From JAGNRR01 sp964389575 (GTDB taxonomy: Bacteria > Bacteroidota > Bacteroidia > Chitinophagales > Chitinophagaceae), in NCBI GenBank assembly GCA_964389575.1, contig CAYMFF010000010.1, positions 1 to 54,401 on the forward strand: a stretch of DNA of 54,401 bases, in the 5' to 3' direction. Each line of letters begins with the position of its first letter. The stretch's first letter is position 1. The notes beneath the pieces were generated by a model. The model was not told where the DNA came from. It did not search any database and worked only from the letters and a program-made list of their open reading frames with translations. The translations under genes and the position numbers were made by a program. Of the stretch, positions 51,040 through 54,401 are shown piece by piece.

Positions 51040-51069
51040 CAAATGTAACGGGAATATGAAAAAAAACAA
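51040..51069 (-). promoter_or_regulatory. Promoter of rpsL-rpsG
   Basis: On the reverse strand: TTG (51069-51067), exactly 19 bases, then TACATTTG (51047-51040). This is an excellent match to the Bacteroidota consensus. Transcription should begin near 51034. Confidence 0.85.
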
Positions 51070-51102
51070 GGATTTTCAAGCTATTTTCCACTATCCACAT
51101 TC

Positions 51103-51846
51103 CTAATTTTTAATATCAGCTAATTTTTGTGGTAAAGCAGGGTTCGAAATGTCTAAAAAGGCGATTCCATCGCTGAGCATACCAATGAGCAAATTACCAC
51201 TTGGAATGACATCCAAATAATTATCTTCGGACAATGTGTTGATTTCTATTATGTTATATGGGTTTTTTACATTTAAAACACGCAAACCAGCACCATTATC
51301 ACATATATATAAAATACTATCTTTTAATCCGAGGCCATAAGGGTTGGTCATAGGCGTGCTACTGAGCAATATGGGCGCTTTTACATTAGTAATATCATAA
51401 GTATTCAGCTGATTAATGGTAGATCCACAAGAATTTCCACCATGAATGGTTAAAAATGCTATACTATCGTTGACCACTACTGGGTCACAACCTGTAAAAT
51501 GTTGCACTTCTGATTCTTGAACAGGAAGTTCAGGATTAGATATATCGTAGATATACATTGCAAAACGAGAGGCTATGAACAACTTGTCCTTGAATGGAAA
51601 TAAGGCTTCTATATCAAATCCAATCGCAACATTTCTTTTAAAAACAGGTGTTCCGGCGTTCGTGACATCGAAGACACTTAAATTTTGATTATCTATCGTA
51701 TATAAATGATTATTTACGATAGTGAATCTAGCAAGAGAGCCACCTTGCCCACTCGATGAGCCACCATTATTGACACTAGCCGATTTTTCACAAGATGAAA
51801 AACCCAATGAACCTATCAAAACGATTAAAATTAGTAACTTTCTCAT
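51103..51846 (-). CDS. LVIVD-repeat-like lipoprotein
   Basis: 247 residues from the ATG at 51846, which shares a base with the upstream stop (TAATG). An ATG four codons earlier is also possible. The lipobox ends at FSSC. The rest is a string of beta-propeller-like repeats with YDISNP/FDVTNAGTP/LDISNPALPQ motifs, as in LVIVD proteins. It follows a similar but shorter gene. Probably surface- or periplasm-exposed lipoprotein; function unknown. Confidence 0.8.
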   Translation of the reverse strand: MRKLLILIVLIGSLGFSSCEKSASVNNGGSSSGQGGSLARFTIVNNHLYTIDNQNLSVFDVTNAGTPVFKRNVAIGFDIEALFPFKDKLFIASRFAMYIYDISNPELPVQESEVQHFTGCDPVVVNDSIAFLTIHGGNSCGSTINQLNTYDITNVKAPILLSSTPMTNPYGLGLKDSILYICDNGAGLRVLNVKNPYNIIEINTLSEDNYLDVIPSGNLLIGMLSDGIAFLDISNPALPQKLADIKN

Positions 51847-52376
51847 TATCTGTAACATTTAGGGTGTTGTAAGGTCTTCTTCTCCCAGCCAACAACTATG
51901 CCTTTGGAATTATCAACGCATTCGAAATAAATATTTTCTTCAGGAGGTGTGCCATCTAATGAGGCTGGAAACACATTTTTATTCCTGTGACTAACTGAAA
52001 CTTTGTTGTTATAAATATCACCTATGTTCAGGGTAACTAAATCTCTAAAGTTATTCGCGTATAGCATGGTGCCTTTAATAGAAATATCTGTACAACCAGG
52101 AACTTTAATAAACTTGATTTTTTGAGGTATTGCTGGATTTGTACTATTTATTACATGAATTCCTTTGCCTTTATCCATCTGAAACGTGTAATTACCATAT
52201 TTATAGATTTTACCTGGGTTTTCATAGGCTTGAGCTTCTGCAATAGATATATTATACTGATCGCTTTCTTCCATGTAAATGGGAGCATAGCCCTCGATTT
52301 CGGTAGGATAGTCTCTATAATGACAACTACCTAAGAGGATACTGCAAAAGGTAGTTGCTAAAAGAAGTTTTTTCAT
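51846..52376 (-). CDS. LVIVD-like lipoprotein
   Basis: 176 residues, signal peptide with lipobox LLGSC, then a short propeller-like segment (GKGIHVINSTNPAIPQKIKF, here only one clear VINSTNP repeat). It overlaps the following LVIVD gene by one base. The pair looks like a partial duplication; the C-terminus (KTLQHPKCYR) lacks the other repeats. Function unknown. Confidence 0.72.
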   Translation of the reverse strand: MKKLLLATTFCSILLGSCHYRDYPTEIEGYAPIYMEESDQYNISIAEAQAYENPGKIYKYGNYTFQMDKGKGIHVINSTNPAIPQKIKFIKVPGCTDISIKGTMLYANNFRDLVTLNIGDIYNNKVSVSHRNKNVFPASLDGTPPEENIYFECVDNSKGIVVGWEKKTLQHPKCYR

Positions 52377-52433
52377 ATTAGCTAGAGACGCAAATTAAAG
52401 AGAAACTGTTAGTCGAAAGTCAGAAACTCTCGT

Positions 52434-52658
52434 TTACTTACAAACCCCTGGCGTATAATCGTCAATTCCATGGCATTCTGCTTCGCAGGAATTGCCATAG
52501 GTCACATTATTGCAGCCACAGACAGGATCTACCACAGTTGGGCAGATGCAATCCGATTTAATCACTTCACGGCAGTTTTCGGGTGTTCTTTTCTTGTTGC
52601 AAGCGCCTAATAGCATTACTCCCAAAAGGATGCTCATTATAATAAATATTCGCTTCAT
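52434..52658 (-). CDS. Kazal-type protease-inhibitor-like lipoprotein
   Basis: 74 residues. The lipoprotein signal ends at LLGAC. The mature part (about 38-73) is a Kazal domain: CICP, DPVCGCNNVTYGNSCEAEC and a final Cys, with the typical CxG.xxTYxNxCxAxC spacing, although the first Cys residues are closer together than in classical Kazal domains. Kazal domains inhibit serine proteases; a lipid-anchored one could protect the cell surface. Separate from the LVIVD pair by 57 bases but same direction. Confidence 0.85.
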   Translation of the reverse strand: MKRIFIIMSILLGVMLLGACNKKRTPENCREVIKSDCICPTVVDPVCGCNNVTYGNSCEAECHGIDDYTPGVCK

Positions 52659-52944
52659 ACTTTATAAAGACGAAAGAATCATGCCAAACGTTGCCCTAAA
52701 AGCGTCATTTTAATGTAAAATACTGATTAATAGTTAGTTGACTAATCAAAATTATTCAGCTGTGCTCAAAGCTTGAATTGATTTGTACTGTAAAACCATT
52801 TTGATACAATGAAAAAGTTCATTCAAAGGTGAAAATGCTTTTAATTAGTTTTAAATCAGTAAGTTAATAAAATCTTGTAATAAGCCAATACGGATTTTTT
52901 ACAATAATTAAAAGGTAAGTTTGATAGCCTAATAAATAAAGAAC

Positions 52945-53652
52945 ATGAAAAAAACACTACTACTACTATTCTTATTCGTTGCATTGGGTACTTCAAGCTT
53001 TGCACAAGACTTATCAAATTGTAAAAAAACCTGTACGCAAGAAAAACTAGTTGAAACTGGGGCTTTTTTGGGCGTCCGTATAATTACGGCTGATAATCAT
53101 ACACATGCAAAAGTTCTGGAAGTTGTGCCGAATACATCAGCTGAGAGAAACAACTTAGCAATTGGAGATGTAATTACTAAAATTGACGGAATTACAGTAA
53201 AGGGAAGATTGCACATTATGCAAATCATCAAAGCGCATGAGCCAAATGATTTGATTAAGATTGAATATGTTCATAACAACAAGACAAAAAAGAAAAGAGT
53301 ATTTCTTGGTGCATTACAAACTAAGGTAATTACCGAAACAATTTGTTGTGATGAGCTTGAAACAAAGTCAGCTGCTGCCAATGGTTTAATGCCAGTAGAA
53401 ATTCGTTATGTTTTATATCCTAATCCTGCGGTAAACACCTTACAAATTACTTCTGATTTACAAGTGAGTGGTCCGGTTCAAATAGGAATTTATGATATGC
53501 TGGGTAGCGAACTAATGAGCACAGAAATTAATAGTAACAAGGATATTTTAAATCAACATATAGATTTGAAAAGTTTTGCAACGGGTAGTTATTTAGTAAA
53601 AATTACAAATAATAATGTTGTATCAGTGTCTAAATTGATGATAGCTAAATAG
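52945..53652 (+). CDS. Secreted PDZ domain protein with T9SS sorting domain
   Basis: 235 residues. Signal peptide (ends TSSFAQ), then a PDZ domain (about 40-120: GAFLGVRIITADNH, VVPNTSAERNNLAIGDVITKIDG). The last 80 residues are a T9SS type A tail: YVLYPNPAVNTLQI, GIYDMLGSELMS, LKSFATGSYLVKI and a short basic end. No protease domain is present, so the PDZ may bind exposed C-termini. TAAGTTTG at 52916-52923 is a possible -7 box. Followed by a strong terminator. Confidence 0.85.
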   Translation: MKKTLLLLFLFVALGTSSFAQDLSNCKKTCTQEKLVETGAFLGVRIITADNHTHAKVLEVVPNTSAERNNLAIGDVITKIDGITVKGRLHIMQIIKAHEPNDLIKIEYVHNNKTKKKRVFLGALQTKVITETICCDELETKSAAANGLMPVEIRYVLYPNPAVNTLQITSDLQVSGPVQIGIYDMLGSELMSTEINSNKDILNQHIDLKSFATGSYLVKITNNNVVSVSKLMIAK

Positions 53653-53671
53653 AACTATTACCGTAGAATAT

Positions 53672-53709
53672 AAAAAAGCACAGAACCTTTTTGTTCTGTG
53701 CTTTTTTTT
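53672..53709 (+). terminator. Terminator of the PDZ/T9SS gene
   Basis: 15-base stem: six A (53672-53677), GCACAGAAC (53678-53686), loop CTTTTT, GTTCTGTGC (53693-53701), then eight T. Strong rho-independent terminator about 20 bases after the stop. Confidence 0.95.
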
Positions 53710-53747
53710 GTGCTAGTGGGTTTGTTGGTTATCTTTAAAATGTAGCG

Positions 53748-54083
53748 TAAATACGACCAAGCACATTTCAATAACGATTAAGCACACTTCAATGCTCATT
53801 AAGTATCACCAAAATGAGCTACAATCTAGCCAAAATTATCTTCGAAATATCCATAATTATCTATGATATCTCTATAATTATCTATTAATACTTATTAGTC
53901 ATTTAAAAACTATCCAAAACGAGCATCGAATAACCTATAATTATCGTCAAAATACTTTAAATTATCTTCAGAATAGCCAAAATGATCTATATAATAAAAA
54001 AGTTGTATATTCAAACAAGCTTAAAGAGCATCAAAACACCATTATTAACCATCAAAACAACCTTATAGACCATGCCAGCCATA
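53748..54083 (+). repeat. Array of about sixteen diverged 21-base units
   Basis: The AT-rich spacer resolves into consecutive units of 21 bases. Unit cores such as AAAATTATCTTC recur at exact 21-base steps: the C ending AATTATC or a variant falls at 53819, 53840, 53861, 53882, then 53945 (three steps), 53966 and 53987. Later units share CATCAAAACA starting at 54029 and 54050, and GCATCGAATAACC at 53923 keeps the same phase. I see no length change in any unit. The best-conserved columns are A at 3, A at 7 and C at 9. The last unit contains the ATG of the next gene. No spacers, so not CRISPR. Confidence 0.8.
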
Positions 54084-54329
54084 GAAAAACTAACCGCAGA
54101 ACAATTAGCCGCCGAAGAAAAGCACGCCACAGGTTACCGTCACCCGGTACGCACCGCCATTATAGAAATGGAAGTAGGCGAAGGCATCAAAGTAAGCCGA
54201 GAAATATTTAAGTGGAAAGGCAAAACACCCAACGTAATCTGCCGACAAATATCAAAAAAGAGCGATAAACGATTTAAAGTTTACAATGCCGTAAGAGGTG
54301 GTGGCTGGATTATTGAGCGGTTGAAGTAG
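54072..54329 (+). CDS. 85-residue protein of unknown function, atypical composition
   Basis: 85 residues, starting MPAIEKLTAEQLAAEEKHATG and ending GGGWIIERLK. It is basic, has no signal peptide and no membrane segment, and looks like a small single-domain protein (helix, then beta strands: AIIEMEVGEGIKVSREIF, KTPNVICRQISKK, FKVYNAVRGGGW). I do not recognise it. Codon use is unlike its neighbours: Ala is mostly GCC, and C-ending codons are frequent, so it may be acquired. The ATG falls inside the last unit of the 21-base array; GTG/TTG alternatives are not better. A DNA-binding role is possible from its charge, but unproven. Confidence 0.65.
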   Translation: MPAIEKLTAEQLAAEEKHATGYRHPVRTAIIEMEVGEGIKVSREIFKWKGKTPNVICRQISKKSDKRFKVYNAVRGGGWIIERLK

Positions 54330-54365
54330 GTGAAAAATAGTCTCCGCAGTAGTCTGTTGTTTAGC

Positions 54366-54393
54366 CGCAGAGTCCTCTTCGAGAGACTCTGCG
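54366..54393. repeat. Inverted repeat near the window end
   Basis: CGCAGAGTC (54366-54374) and GACTCTGCG (54385-54393) are perfect 9-base complements, with TCT/AGA pairs extending the stem inside. No T run follows on the plus strand. It could be a dispersed repeat, a structured RNA or an insertion-sequence end; the window stops too soon to tell. Confidence 0.6.
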
Positions 54394-54401
54394 TGGACGA
54401 A

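Noticed and set aside
53748..54083. CRISPR array
   Set aside because: Units are contiguous, only 21 bases, strongly diverged, and have no unique spacers or nearby cas genes.

Overview
The window looks like a draft-assembly scaffold from a Bacteroidota bacterium, probably an environmental, gliding or surface-associated lineage near Chitinophagales, Saprospirales or Sphingobacteriales. Evidence: Bacteroidota-type promoters (TTG, about 19 bases, TAnnTTTG), AT-rich coding DNA, almost no Shine-Dalgarno sequences, GldJ, three proteins with type IX secretion (T9SS) C-terminal sorting domains, a CarboxypepD_reg TonB-dependent receptor, HU/SPOR and TPR/beta-barrel proteins, DUF2723 and DUF4476-like proteins, and the gldJ-murF and surA-moxR gene orders. 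Two runs of exactly 100 N (2110-2209 and 36245-36344) are scaffold gaps of unknown true length.

Layout. 1-6.2 kb, minus strand: dnaK (C-terminus off the window), a gap, then a Bat-type operon read moxR, DUF58, BatD-like, batA. 6.2-14 kb: T9SS cargo protein, small membrane protein, yidC, T9SS zinc metallopeptidase, then a rearranged-looking patch (sterol desaturase family protein, a priA gene reduced to its N-terminal domain, an unknown gene). 14-16 kb: plsC and hisS. 16-27 kb, plus strand: TonB receptor, TPR/beta-barrel protein and HU/SPOR protein, then rimP-nusA-infB with its own promoter and a leader palindrome. 27-36 kb: CAP protein, iodotyrosine-deiodinase-like flavoprotein, surA, a second moxR, homogentisate-dioxygenase-like cupin, M20 amidohydrolase, SPOR and CoA-binding proteins. 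37-41 kb: gldJ, murF, a DUF1232 protein, galE, tRNA-Gln. 41-50 kb, minus strand: DUF4476-like protein, biotin carrier, DUF2723 membrane protein, and an aroA-aroB-ABM-DUF62 operon. 50-52.7 kb, minus strand: rpsL-rpsG, two LVIVD-like lipoproteins, a Kazal lipoprotein. 52.9-54.4 kb: PDZ/T9SS protein, a 21-base periodic array, and a small compositionally distinct gene.

How the genes work together: much of the window is housekeeping for translation (rimP, nusA, infB, rpsL, rpsG, hisS, tRNA-Gln) and envelope building (yidC, surA, plsC, murF, galE, gldJ, TonB/TPR/SPOR proteins). Transcriptional coupling is tight; several neighbours share TAATG or ATGA junctions.

The most unusual signal is at 53748-54083: about 16 diverged units, each 21 bases with no visible length change, running into the start codon of an 85-residue gene whose codon use differs from its neighbours. 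I know of no named system matching this. Other leads are the priA remnant, the inverted-repeat insert inside the moxR-DUF58 spacer, the rimP leader palindrome, and a DUF62 protein lacking the usual catalytic Asp and Arg.
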